Source of the DNA: Alkaliphilus hydrothermalis | GTDB taxonomy: Bacteria; Bacillota; Clostridia; Peptostreptococcales; Natronincolaceae | DNA: 64,000 bases | Direction of reading: 5' to 3' | Assembly: GCF_016908555.1 (NCBI RefSeq) | Contig: NZ_JAFBEE010000009.1 | Span: 1-64,000 of the forward strand | Part shown: positions 51,293-60,290 of the stretch, piece by piece | Numbering within the stretch: the stretch's first letter is position 1 | Layout of the letters: each line of letters starts with the position of its first letter | Position numbers and translations under genes: made by a program | Notes under the pieces: generated by a model | Told to the model about the DNA's origin: nothing | The model's database searches: none | The model's input: the letters and a program-made list of their open reading frames with translations, nothing else

Positions 51293-53317
51293 ATGGAGCG
51301 TCATGGATTAATCAAATTAAACCAATTTAGGCCCTATCAACAAGTTGTTGTTTTAACCAGTATCACACTGATTAAACTATTGTTTTTTCATCGTTTCATA
51401 GGAATTACCCAAAAATACTGGGTAATTTCTTTGTTAAATGGATTAACGATATTTGGAATATATTATCTAATCAACTCAATAGATCATCCAAAGAAAAACA
51501 AGTTCCTATTTTTTGCTCATTTTATAGTTTCATGTTTGTTGTTTGCCAACACCATGTATTTTAGTCATTTCTTCACCCTAATGCCGATTCATATATTTTA
51601 TCAGATAAAGCACCTGAAGGGGGTATCTGATAGTGTAAGGAATCTATTGAACTTTAAGTACATGTTATTTTTTGTTGATGTGCTACTAATATGGATTTAT
51701 CAAAAAAAGATAGTTTGGCAGAGCCGTCCGCTGCAGGGAAGGAGGAGGCTGAAACGTTATTTAGTATTGTCCTTAATTGTTCTGGTGGTATGGGGAGGGA
51801 CCCAAACTCTTTATAGTAATGTTACTGGATACTATACACCTTTGAACTTGGGTGTATTCAATTATCATATATATGATATAGCTAACTTTGTTATGGGAAA
51901 AGTACCGGAAGAAGAAGTAGAGGCCACTTGGACAGATGTACTGGAGGAAGAGAAATCTCCTCAAGAGCTGCCAAAACACCTCGGTGTGGCTGAAGGGCGA
52001 AATGTTATCATGATTCAAGCAGAGTCTTTACAGAGTTTTGTTCTAAATAGACAGGTCAATGGTCAATGGATTACACCAGTCTTAAATCAATTAATGAAGG
52101 ATTCCCTATATTTTTCTAGGTACTATGAGCAAGTGGGGTGGGGAAATACCTCCGATGCAGAGTTTGTTTCCCAAACAGGTTATCATGCCTCTATCAAAAA
52201 CTTTAGCTTTAAGCAGTACGAAGGGAAATCCCTAGTTACCTTACCAAAGGTACTAAAGGAGCAGGGTTATGGAACAATGGTGTTCCATGGTAACGACGCG
52301 GACTTTTGGAACCGTGATGACTTCTATCCTTTTCTAGGGGTGGACGAATTTTATAGTAAAGAAAGACTTGAGGAAGAAGAATTAATAGGAATGGGTATTG
52401 GAGACAAATCTTTATTTAAACAAGCGATACCCCATTTGAAATTAGTTAAAAAGCCCTTCTATTCCTTCTTTATAACCCTTACATCCCATTACCCCTATGA
52501 GATGGAGGGAGAATTCAAATATATAGATGTAGGGGAAACCTACTGCGAAACTGTAGTAGGAAATTACTTTGAATCCGTAAGATATTTAGATACAGCTATC
52601 GGAGAATTAATTCAATCCCTTAAGGATGAAGAACTATATGAGGATTCTATCATTATAATCTACGGAGATCATCATGGTTTAAAGGTCGGGAATGAAGAAA
52701 CTTCAGAATATATGAATACATTTCTAGGAAAAGAATATAGTGAAGAAGAAATGTTGAGGGTACCTTTAATTATTCATGTCCCCAATAGTGACCTAAAAGA
52801 GGAAATTGACAACGTAGGAGGACAAGTAGACCTATTTCCTACATTAGCTAACTTACTGGGGATGGACATGCAGGATTATCAGTTTATAGGAAAGGACCTG
52901 CTAAATACTGACGACAACTTTGCAGTAAATATGGTGCACACAGCCAGGGGCTCCTTTATCAAAGATGATTATATATTCACCATGTCTAAGGATGGATTAT
53001 TTGAGAATAGTAAAGCATGGAATGTATTCACGGGTGCAGAAGTGGATGTTCATAGGGCAGATGTAAGAGATGGCTATGATAGAGCTCTAGCAGAAATCGA
53101 GCTTTCGGAATATATCTTAGAAAATGAATTGTTTCCCAAAATACAAGAAGAAGATTATGAAGTAGATGATACAGAAGTAGAGGATAAAACAGAGATAGAG
53201 CCAGAGGTACAAGAAGAACAAGAAGAACAAGAAGAACAAGAAGAACAAGAAGAACAAGAAGAAGATACTGTAAAACCTATAGAAGAATCACAAAAACAGG
53301 ATTCAAAAGGAAATTAA
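51293..53317 (+). CDS. LTA-synthase-like sulfatase-fold membrane enzyme
   Basis: This 674-residue protein has five predicted N-terminal membrane helices and an extracellular alkaline-phosphatase-type domain, as in lipoteichoic acid synthase LtaS. Metal and catalytic residues fit: Glu244 in MIQAESLQSF, the nucleophile Thr286 in GWGNTSDAEF, a His in FHGNDADFWNRDDFY, and Asp459-His460 in IYGDHHGL. It probably transfers glycerol phosphate or a similar group to a glycolipid or wall polymer. The C-terminus (residues about 620-674) is a low-complexity acidic tail made of five EEQ repeats. These are encoded by near-perfect nine-base units, so its length may vary between strains. AAGGGGGAG lies before the ATG. 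Confidence 0.92.
   Translation: MERHGLIKLNQFRPYQQVVVLTSITLIKLLFFHRFIGITQKYWVISLLNGLTIFGIYYLINSIDHPKKNKFLFFAHFIVSCLLFANTMYFSHFFTLMPIHIFYQIKHLKGVSDSVRNLLNFKYMLFFVDVLLIWIYQKKIVWQSRPLQGRRRLKRYLVLSLIVLVVWGGTQTLYSNVTGYYTPLNLGVFNYHIYDIANFVMGKVPEEEVEATWTDVLEEEKSPQELPKHLGVAEGRNVIMIQAESLQSFVLNRQVNGQWITPVLNQLMKDSLYFSRYYEQVGWGNTSDAEFVSQTGYHASIKNFSFKQYEGKSLVTLPKVLKEQGYGTMVFHGNDADFWNRDDFYPFLGVDEFYSKERLEEEELIGMGIGDKSLFKQAIPHLKLVKKPFYSFFITLTSHYPYEMEGEFKYIDVGETYCETVVGNYFESVRYLDTAIGELIQSLKDEELYEDSIIIIYGDHHGLKVGNEETSEYMNTFLGKEYSEEEMLRVPLIIHVPNSDLKEEIDNVGGQVDLFPTLANLLGMDMQDYQFIGKDLLNTDDNFAVNMVHTARGSFIKDDYIFTMSKDGLFENSKAWNVFTGAEVDVHRADVRDGYDRALAEIELSEYILENELFPKIQEEDYEVDDTEVEDKTEIEPEVQEEQEEQEEQEEQEEQEEDTVKPIEESQKQDSKGN
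53213..53268 (+). repeat. Nine-base coding microsatellite
   Basis: Consecutive ACAAGAAGA units encode the QEE repeats in the tail of the LTA-synthase-like protein. Confidence 0.9.
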
Positions 53318-53340
53318 TTTATATCAAAATCAAAATAATG

Positions 53341-53374
53341 AAGACCTTCACTGGGGAATGCGGTGAAGGTCTTT
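53341..53374 (+). terminator. Rho-independent terminator
   Basis: AAGACCTTCAC pairs with GTGAAGGTCTT, followed by TT. Confidence 0.8.
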
Positions 53375-53403
53375 TAGGTAGGGTAAAATTTTAGATTGCA
53401 ATA

Positions 53404-53437
53404 AAAAAGCACCGTTGAAAGATCAACAGTGCTTTAA
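53404..53437 (-). terminator. Terminator of the NSS transporter gene
   Basis: AAAGCACCGTTGA and TCAACAGTGCTTT form the stem, and the A run on the left gives the U tract on the minus strand. Confidence 0.8.
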
Positions 53438-53445
53438 AATCATTT

Positions 53446-54813
53446 TTAGCTAAAGAATACACCTTGAACAAAGATTACTGCAATTGCGATTGGAGCAACA
53501 TACTTAATAACAAAGCCCCATACATGCATTAAACCAAACTTAACTTTTCCGTCGTTAGTAACTTCCTTGTAGGCATTGTCAAGACCCCATACCCAACCGA
53601 TGAAGATACATAGTAATAGACCACCTAAAGGCATCATCACGTTCTCAGCTAAGAAGCTCATACTGTCAAGAATATCTTTTCCACCGATTAATTTAATGTT
53701 ACTCCAAACACCAAGTCCTAAGGATGATGGAATACCCATTAAGAAAATTAAGATACCAAAGATTAAGCTTGCCTTCTTACGTTCCCAATTCATTTCGTCT
53801 ACTACATATGAAACAACAACCTCTAGTAATGAGATAGAAGAAGTTAAAGCAGCAAACAATACAAGTACGAAGAAGATAATCGCAAAGATTGAACCTAAAG
53901 GCATTTGTGAGAATACTGCTGGTAAAGTAATGAAAAGTAATCCAGGACCACCTGATGGGTCAAATCCGAAGGCAAATACGGCTGGAAGAACAGTTAAACC
54001 AGCGATTAAAGCAACTGCTGTATCAATTAAAGGAATTTGGAAAGAACTTTCTACTAAGTTCTCATCCTTGCTTAAATAACTTCCGTAGGTGATCATTGTA
54101 CCCATACCTAAGCTTAGGGAGAAGAATACCTGACCTAGGGCTGCTAATATTGTACCACCAGAGATTGCAGAGAAGTCTGGTTTAAGCATAAACTTAACCC
54201 CTTCCATTGCACCTGGTAATGTCATGGAACGAACCATCACTAAAGTCATCATAATAAATAGCGCAGGCATAAGAATTTTAGAATACTTCTCAATACCACC
54301 TTTAATACCACCGAAAACGATACCAAGAGTAAGAATCATGAATAGTGCATGATAAATTAGTGGCTCAGCGGGGCTAGTAATGAAGTTAACGAATATTCCC
54401 TCGAATGCCGTTGCCTCAACACCAGCAAATGCACCTGTAATTCCTTTTACGATATACTTAATTACCCAACCACCGATGACACTGTAGAAAGAAAGAATGA
54501 TAAAACCAGCCAGTACTCCGATACTTCCGACCCAAGCCCACTTAGCCTTAAGCTTTCGATAAGCACCAACGGGACTCAGTTGAGTGTGTCTACCGATAGT
54601 TAACTCTGCCATCATTAAAGTAAAACCAACAATAATTAACATTGCAAAATAAATTAATACGAAAGCTCCACCACCATTTTTTCCTGCCATGTAAGGGAAC
54701 TTCCAGATGTTACCTAAACCTACTGCGGAACCGGCAGCTGCAAGTAAGAACCCTATCTTAGATCCCCACTGTTCCCGCTCTTTTTTTTCATTTAGATTTG
54801 TGTTTAAATTCAT
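53446..54813 (-). CDS. Sodium-dependent (NSS family) amino-acid transporter
   Basis: This 455-residue protein has 11 to 12 membrane helices and a LeuT fold. Helix 1 carries the family signature GFLLAAAGSAVGLGNIWKFP, followed by YMAGKNGGGAFVLIY. Helix 6 has the FFSLSLGMGTMITYGSYL unwound region, and helix 8 has ALTSSISLLEVVVSYVVDE. It should take up a small neutral or aromatic amino acid with sodium. The substrate is not readable from the sequence. AAAGGGGAG precedes the ATG on the minus strand. It is transcribed alone. Confidence 0.94.
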   Translation of the reverse strand: MNLNTNLNEKKEREQWGSKIGFLLAAAGSAVGLGNIWKFPYMAGKNGGGAFVLIYFAMLIIVGFTLMMAELTIGRHTQLSPVGAYRKLKAKWAWVGSIGVLAGFIILSFYSVIGGWVIKYIVKGITGAFAGVEATAFEGIFVNFITSPAEPLIYHALFMILTLGIVFGGIKGGIEKYSKILMPALFIMMTLVMVRSMTLPGAMEGVKFMLKPDFSAISGGTILAALGQVFFSLSLGMGTMITYGSYLSKDENLVESSFQIPLIDTAVALIAGLTVLPAVFAFGFDPSGGPGLLFITLPAVFSQMPLGSIFAIIFFVLVLFAALTSSISLLEVVVSYVVDEMNWERKKASLIFGILIFLMGIPSSLGLGVWSNIKLIGGKDILDSMSFLAENVMMPLGGLLLCIFIGWVWGLDNAYKEVTNDGKVKFGLMHVWGFVIKYVAPIAIAVIFVQGVFFS

Positions 54814-55458
54814 TTTATTCTCCCCTTTCTAGAATGAAAAATTAAATCAAAATTCTAAATATTCTATCAATTCACCTCCCAAAAATGACAAGTAAAGGAA
54901 GTCATAAAAAATACATGAAAAAAATAAGAAAATTTATACTATTTATATTTCATAATTATACAGTGGAGGACTAGGTTATGCAAGTGTTATTTTTTTGACA
55001 ATTCAGACTATGGATCTAGCATTATTTATGTAAATATTGAAGTTTCAATGGATTATAGGGAGTTTTATCTGAAATTTATTACTTAAAAAATTTTCAATAG
55101 TATAAAAAAATTTTAATTTTATGATTAAGGATTTTAAAAAGTGAATATTAGTTCCCGAATTTTACTCTTAAACATCATTAGTAATGATATTAATAATTAA
55201 ATCCAGTCAAATTTTATGAATAGATTAATATATCATTGTTCAGTAGAATAGATACATATAAAAGTAGCGTTAATAGTAATCTACAATAGGGATAATAATA
55301 ATATAGAAGGGTCAAAAAGTATTCTTAGTGGACCCACTAGTCATAGATTTATAGGGGTAAATATGGTATATTTTAATAATCTACTAAAATAGCAATAAAT
55401 CTACTGAGTGGACCGATGGATAAACGCAAAATTTATATATAATGAGGAGGAAATCGTT
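54814..55458. other. 645-bp intergenic region
   Basis: This AT-rich divergent region lies between the transporter and transaldolase genes. It contains short inverted sequences (AGTGGACCCACT near 55328-55339) and a TGGACC that recurs near 55409, but no gene or known riboswitch was recognised. Promoters for both flanking genes must lie here. Confidence 0.4.
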
Positions 55459-56103
55459 ATGAAGTTTTTTATTGATACTGCCAATGTTGAAGAAATAAGA
55501 GAAATTGCAGAATGGGGAATTATTGATGGGGTTACAACAAACCCCTCCTTGATTGCTAAAGAAGGCAGAGATTTCAAAACAGTCATTGGGGAAATCGTAC
55601 AAATCGTTAATGGCCCCATCAGTGCAGAAGTAGTGAGCTTAACTGCTAAAGAAATGCTACAGGAGGCAGAGGACCTTGTGTCGATTCATCCTAATATAGT
55701 CATCAAGGTTCCTATGACGGAGGAAGGCTTAAAAGCTGTTAAGGAGTTCTCCCGTAATGGAATCAAGACGAATGTTACTCTAGTATTTTCAGCTACACAG
55801 GCCCTAATGGCGGCAAAGGCAGGTGCTACTTATGTAAGTCCCTTTGTTGGAAGATTAGATGATATTGGTCATACGGGAATGGATTTAATCAAAGAAATCG
55901 TTGCTATATTTGCCATCCATAACATATCGACCCAGGTACTGGCGGCAAGTATTAGACACAACCTTCATGTAACGGAAGCAGCTAAGGCTGGGGCAGATGT
56001 TGCAACAATTCCCTACAAGATTTTTAAGCAAATGGTTCAACATCCCCTTACTGATATTGGGATTGAGAAGTTCTTGCAAGACTGGGAGCGAGCCATCAAG
56101 TAG
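55459..56103 (+). CDS. tal: Transaldolase / fructose-6-phosphate aldolase family
   Basis: This 214-residue class I aldolase is of the short TalC/FSA type. MKFFIDTANVEEIREIAEWG leads the barrel, VTTNPSL follows, and the Schiff-base Lys83 is in NIVIKVPMTEEGLKA. NVTLVFSATQALMAAKAGAT and the end of the barrel are complete. It moves three-carbon units in the non-oxidative pentose phosphate pathway. ATG 55459 lies 8 bases after GAGGAGG. The earlier frame start at 55408 has no site. The order with glpX, rho, rpmE and tdk matches Bacillus. The TAG stop is also the first three bases of repeat unit C1. Confidence 0.95.
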   Translation: MKFFIDTANVEEIREIAEWGIIDGVTTNPSLIAKEGRDFKTVIGEIVQIVNGPISAEVVSLTAKEMLQEAEDLVSIHPNIVIKVPMTEEGLKAVKEFSRNGIKTNVTLVFSATQALMAAKAGATYVSPFVGRLDDIGHTGMDLIKEIVAIFAIHNISTQVLAASIRHNLHVTEAAKAGADVATIPYKIFKQMVQHPLTDIGIEKFLQDWERAIK

Positions 56104-56225
56104 CCGAGTTGAAAAGCCATCATCTTCTTCGTCACTGCAAAGAACTAGCACCCTCACGTATTATTTATACGCTACGGTCGCTAGTTCTTTTTACTCCTTG
56201 AATCTGAAGACTTTTGAACTCGGCT
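56101..56225. repeat. Covarying palindromic repeat, unit C1
   Basis: The outer arms differ from clusters A and B: TAGCCGAGTTGAAAAG with CTTTTGAACTCGGCTA. Inner stem is AAGAACTAGC/GCTAGTTCTT. Both stems are changed on both arms relative to A and B units. Confidence 0.92.
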
Positions 56226-56229
56226 ACGC

Positions 56230-56351
56230 CGTCTGTTGAAAAGCCATCATCTTCTGCGTCACTGCAAATCCTCAGCACCCTTGCGTATTACTTATACGCG
56301 GCGTTCGCTGAGGATTCTTGTTCCTTGAATCTAAGGACTTTTGAACAGGCT
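56230..56351. repeat. Covarying palindromic repeat, unit C2
   Basis: Outer arms are GTCTGTTGAAAA/TTTTGAACAGGC. Inner stem is AATCCTCAGC/GCTGAGGATT. Confidence 0.92.
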
Positions 56352-56353
56352 TA

Positions 56354-56475
56354 TGTCGTTAAAAAGCCATCATCTTCTTCTTCACTGCAAAGAACTAGCA
56401 CCCTCACGTATTATTTATACGCTACGGTCGCTAGTTCTTTTTGGTCCTTGAATCTAAAGACTTTTGAACTCGGCT
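56354..56475. repeat. Covarying palindromic repeat, unit C3
   Basis: Inner stem and right arm match C1 (AAGAACTAGC, CTCGGCTA). The left outer arm is decayed. Confidence 0.88.
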
Positions 56476-56477
56476 AC

Positions 56478-56514
56478 GCCGTCTGTTGAAAAGCCATCAT
56501 CTTCTTCGTCACTT
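56478..56514. repeat. Covarying palindromic repeat, unit C4 (5' end only)
   Basis: Only the left arm and the CATCTTCTTCGTCACT block remain. Confidence 0.8.
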
Positions 56515-56666
56515 TATCCTTTTTTTCTTGTACTTTTATATAACAGACCTTGAGAAAATCCTTAGATTTAGTATAATAGACATGTAGGCATATAGTGTAT
56601 ACTAAATAATATATATGATACAATATTAGATAGATTGGCAAAATTGCTTAAGGAGGAAAAGTTAAT

Positions 56667-57671
56667 ATGGATAGAGACTTGGCTATGGAATTGGTAAGGG
56701 TAACGGAAACTGCTGCATTGGCGGCTGTAGGATATATGGGCAGAGGGGACAAGATTGCCGCTGACCAAGCAGCTGTAGACGGTATGAGAAAAGCCTTTTC
56801 TAGCCTTTCCATCTGCGGTACAGTAGTAATTGGTGAAGGAGAACTGGATGAAGCTCCTATGCTTTATATTGGAGAAAAAGTAGGATGTGGAGAAGAAGGT
56901 ACTAGTGAGGTTGATATTGCAGTAGACCCTTTAGAAGGAACAACATTAATCGCAAAAGGATTACCAAATGCAATTGCAGTAGTGGCGATGGCTCCCAAGG
57001 GATGCTTGTTACATGCACCAGATACATACATGCATAAAATTGCCGTAGGGCCAAAAGCGAAGGGCAAGATTAATATCAAGGCATCTGTTACTGAGAATCT
57101 TGTGGCAGTATCGGAGGCATTAAATAAAAATATTGAAGATTTAACAGTAATCGTACAGGATCGACCCCGTCATGCTGAGTTCATCAAAGAAATTCGAGCA
57201 GCAGGAGCAAGAATCAAGCTTTTCAGTGATGGAGACGTTGCGGCGGCAATCGCTACTGGATTCGAAGATACAGGTGTAGATATTATGATCGGAATAGGTG
57301 GAGCACCTGAGGGCGTAATCGCTGCTGCTGCCCTAAAGGCAATGGGGGGAGATATGCAGGGTATCCTTCATCCTATGAGCCCTGAGGAAGTAGAAAGATG
57401 TAAGCAATTAGGATTAGAAAATGATGAAGATATCTACAAAGTGTTACAACTTGATGATTTAGTAAAGGGAGAAGATTGTCTTTTCGCTGCTACTGGCATC
57501 ACCCAAGGGGATCTGCTAAAGGGAGTAGTCCACAAGGGTAATGGTATGGCAGAAACCCACTCAGTAGTAATGAGGGGAGAGACGGGTACTATTCGGTTTG
57601 TAGAAGCCCTTCATCGATTAGATAAGACTAATGTATTACAAGAAGTATTAGAAAAACATAGCCAAGCATAA
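56667..57671 (+). CDS. glpX: Class II fructose-1,6-bisphosphatase, copy 1
   Basis: This 334-residue gluconeogenic phosphatase of the GlpX family removes the 1-phosphate from fructose 1,6-bisphosphate. Family blocks are intact: AALAAVGYMGRGDKIAADQA, VIGEGELDEAPMLYIGE, the metal site DPLEGTTLIAKG, IGGAPEGVIAAAALKAMGGD and HSVVMRGETGTIRFVEALH. AGGAGG lies 10 bases before the ATG. A second complete copy follows after 22 bases. The pair is probably one transcript. A 22-base gap and clear divergence suggest an old duplication. Confidence 0.95.
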   Translation: MDRDLAMELVRVTETAALAAVGYMGRGDKIAADQAAVDGMRKAFSSLSICGTVVIGEGELDEAPMLYIGEKVGCGEEGTSEVDIAVDPLEGTTLIAKGLPNAIAVVAMAPKGCLLHAPDTYMHKIAVGPKAKGKINIKASVTENLVAVSEALNKNIEDLTVIVQDRPRHAEFIKEIRAAGARIKLFSDGDVAAAIATGFEDTGVDIMIGIGGAPEGVIAAAALKAMGGDMQGILHPMSPEEVERCKQLGLENDEDIYKVLQLDDLVKGEDCLFAATGITQGDLLKGVVHKGNGMAETHSVVMRGETGTIRFVEALHRLDKTNVLQEVLEKHSQA

Positions 57672-57693
57672 GAAAATAGAATGGGGTGAAAAA

Positions 57694-58653
57694 ATGGATC
57701 GTAATTTAGCTATCAACTTAGTAAGAGTAACAGAAGCAGCGGCTTTAGGTGCTGCAAAGCATATGGGTAGAGGCGATAAGATTGCAGCCGACCAAGCTGG
57801 TGTAGATGGTATGAGAAAAATGTTTGACACCATTAATATAGAAGGAACTGTCGTAATTGGTGAAGGGGAAATGGACGAAGCACCTATGCTTTACATTGGA
57901 GAAGTAGTTGGTAATGGTGGGATTAAAGTAGACATTGCAGTTGACCCTGTAGAGGGAACAAATTCAGTGGCAAAGGGACTTCCAAATTCCATTGCTGTTG
58001 TGGCGATGGCTCCAAGGGGGTGCCTATTGAATGCGCCTGATATGTATATGGATAAAATTGCTGTTGGACCAAAGGCAGCAGGTAGAATTCATTTAGATGC
58101 ACCAATCCACAAAAACTTAAAGGCTACAGCAGAAGCCCTTAACAAAAGCATTACAGACTTGACAGTAACAATGCTGGATAGACCAAGACATGAAGATTTG
58201 ATTCGTCAATGTAGAGAAGCTGGTGCAAGAATCAAGCTGTTTAAGGATGGAGATGTGGCGGCGGCTATGGCGACATGCTTCCCAGATACCGGGGTAGACA
58301 TGTTGGTTGGTATTGGTGGGGCACCAGAGGGTGTTATTGCGGCTGCTGCTCTAAAGTGTATGGGGGGAGAATTTCAAGGAAAGCTAATCGCCTATGAAGA
58401 TCAAGAAAGAGAAAGATGTATAAAAATGGGTATAGATGTCCATAAAGTATTATATATGGAAGATTTAATTAAGGGAAATGAAGTATACTTTGCAGCCACT
58501 GGTATCTCTGATGGCGAGTTATTAAAGGGCGTTGTATTCAGTGGTCAGGGTATTGCTAAGACCCACTCAGTGGTAATGAGATCAGAAACAGGAACGATTC
58601 GTTTTGTAGAGGCCATCCATAAGCTAAATAAAAAGCCTAAGTACGCCTATTAG
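57694..58653 (+). CDS. glpX: Class II fructose-1,6-bisphosphatase, copy 2
   Basis: This 319-residue paralogue of the preceding gene has all the same blocks, including VIGEGEMDEAPMLYIGE, DPVEGTNSVAKG, IGGAPEGVIAAAALKCMGGE and HSVVMRSETGTIRFVEAIH. The main differences are a shorter segment after the first metal motif (it lacks the CGEEGTSE insert) and a shorter C-terminus. All the family blocks named above are kept in both copies, so both are probably active. They may differ in regulation or in acting on sedoheptulose bisphosphate. GGGGTG precedes the ATG. Confidence 0.94.
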   Translation: MDRNLAINLVRVTEAAALGAAKHMGRGDKIAADQAGVDGMRKMFDTINIEGTVVIGEGEMDEAPMLYIGEVVGNGGIKVDIAVDPVEGTNSVAKGLPNSIAVVAMAPRGCLLNAPDMYMDKIAVGPKAAGRIHLDAPIHKNLKATAEALNKSITDLTVTMLDRPRHEDLIRQCREAGARIKLFKDGDVAAAMATCFPDTGVDMLVGIGGAPEGVIAAAALKCMGGEFQGKLIAYEDQERERCIKMGIDVHKVLYMEDLIKGNEVYFAATGISDGELLKGVVFSGQGIAKTHSVVMRSETGTIRFVEAIHKLNKKPKYAY

Positions 58654-58773
58654 ATGAAATATAGTCTAGTGTGGTATTGACTATAGGGCCAGTAAATGGT
58701 AGAATTTGAATAATTAAGGGGCAGAGTTCGTTTTGTCCCTTCCATAAATTAGTTTTATTTTGGAGGTGGTTTA

Positions 58774-60150
58774 TTGAATATTGAAGCATTAGAGGAAATG
58801 AAGCTTCAGGAGATTAGAGACATTGCTAAAGGTATGGGAATGAAATATGTGACTAAACATAAAAAAGATGAAATAGTCCAGTGGATTAAGGATAATTATA
58901 AACCGATAATAGACGAAGGAACTAGTGGGTCTATCGTAAAAGAAGAAGCCCCAAAAGAGCAGGTACAAAAGCCTGCAAATCCAAGAACTAAGAACCAAGG
59001 GTTGCCTGAACATCTTTCAGATGAAATACCTGCTGGCGAAGAAGTAAATATCGCTGAAGGGATTTTAGAAATCCATACTGATGGTTATGGTTTTTTAAGG
59101 AGAGAAAACTACCTTTCCAGTGATGATGATATCTATATATCCCCATCCCAAATTAGAAGATTCAACATGAGAACAGGCGACAAAATAACTGGAATCACAA
59201 GACCACCTAAAAGTGGGGAAAAATTCAAAGCCCTTCTCTATGTCAAAAAGATCAATGGAGTAGATCCAGAGTCAGCTACTAAAAGACCTAATTTTGAAGT
59301 GCTCACCCCTATTTATCCCAATGAGAGAATTAACTTAGAACTGAATAGTACCGAACTTTCTACCCGTTTAATCGACTTAATCGCCCCAATAGGTAAAGGT
59401 CAGAGGGGTATGATTGTTGCACCTCCAAAGGCTGGTAAGACCATCTTGCTACAGAAAATAGCCAATAGTATTGCTACAAATTATCCTGATATGGATATTA
59501 TCGTACTGCTAATTGATGAAAGACCTGAGGAAGTAACTGATATGCAACGATCCATTAAGGGGGATGTGGTTTATTCCACCTTTGATGAGTTGCCTAGCCA
59601 TCATATTAAAGTAGCGGAGATGGTATTAAACCGTGCCCAAAGACTAGTAGAGCATGGGAGAGATGTTGTGATATTGTTAGATAGTATCACAAGATTAGCC
59701 AGAGCCTACAACTTGACGATTCCCCCTACAGGAAGAACCCTATCTGGAGGATTGGACCCAGGAGCACTGCACAAACCTAAGCGATTCTTTGGAGCTGCAA
59801 GAAATCTTGAGGAGGCAGGTAGCCTTACGATTATCGCAACTGCCCTAATCGAAACAGGCAGTAGAATGGATGATGTCATCTTTGAAGAATTCAAGGGAAC
59901 TGGTAATATGGAGCTTCACTTAGATCGAAAATTATCAGAAAAACGTATTTTTCCAGCTATTGATGTAAATAAATCCGGCACAAGAAGAGAAGAATTATTA
60001 TTAAGCCAGGGGGAATTAGAAACGATATGGAGTGTTAGAAGGGCTCTAGGAAATAGCTCTGTTCAAGATGTCACTGAAAAGATTGTCAGCTCCTTGATGG
60101 AAACGAAAAATAATCTTGAATTTGTAGAAATGTTTAAGAAACGGATTTGA
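58774..60150 (+). CDS. rho: Transcription termination factor Rho
   Basis: This 458-residue hexameric RNA helicase ends transcription. TTG 58774 follows GGAGGTGG by 7 bases. The N-terminal SAP-like helices (EEMKLQEIRDIAKGMGMKYV) and a charged linker of about 45 residues precede the RNA-binding cold-shock-like domain (GILEIHTDGYGFLRRENYLS, DDIYISPSQIRRFNMRTGD). The ATPase core has the P-loop PPKAGKTILLQKIAN near 217, VLLIDERPEEVTDM, Walker B VVILLDSITRLARAYN and SGGLDPGALHKPKRFFGAAR. It is followed at 140 bases by rpmE, as in Bacillus. Confidence 0.97.
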   Translation: MNIEALEEMKLQEIRDIAKGMGMKYVTKHKKDEIVQWIKDNYKPIIDEGTSGSIVKEEAPKEQVQKPANPRTKNQGLPEHLSDEIPAGEEVNIAEGILEIHTDGYGFLRRENYLSSDDDIYISPSQIRRFNMRTGDKITGITRPPKSGEKFKALLYVKKINGVDPESATKRPNFEVLTPIYPNERINLELNSTELSTRLIDLIAPIGKGQRGMIVAPPKAGKTILLQKIANSIATNYPDMDIIVLLIDERPEEVTDMQRSIKGDVVYSTFDELPSHHIKVAEMVLNRAQRLVEHGRDVVILLDSITRLARAYNLTIPPTGRTLSGGLDPGALHKPKRFFGAARNLEEAGSLTIIATALIETGSRMDDVIFEEFKGTGNMELHLDRKLSEKRIFPAIDVNKSGTRREELLLSQGELETIWSVRRALGNSSVQDVTEKIVSSLMETKNNLEFVEMFKKRI

Positions 60151-60290
60151 TATAATTTGATGTTGCACCTGTTTGGTATGTATGCTATAATGTAATAGTT
60201 AATTTGCCTGTTGGCAATAGTATTAGTGCTAAATACAATTTACTTAATTGTAGAGATATATAAGCGCAATGGAAAGAAGAGGTGAAGACA

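Noticed and set aside
53576..54079. 167-residue plus-strand frame inside the NSS transporter gene
   Set aside because: It lies wholly opposite a gene with an intact family signature; no ribosome site was seen.
54814..55458. A metabolite riboswitch before the transaldolase gene
   Set aside because: I compared the region with the common aptamer consensus sequences I know and found no match; only short inverted sequences are present.
56214..56489. Short reading frames across the palindromic repeats (also 48524-48751 minus, 55997-56239, 42624-42872)
   Set aside because: They follow the repeat sequence in several frames, encode the same low-complexity SSLQRTSTLTYYLY-type text, and lack ribosome sites.
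48577..56514. CRISPR-like arrays
   Set aside because: The tandem units are about 122 bases, internally palindromic and nearly contiguous. They have no short direct repeats with unique spacers of constant length, and no cas genes are near.
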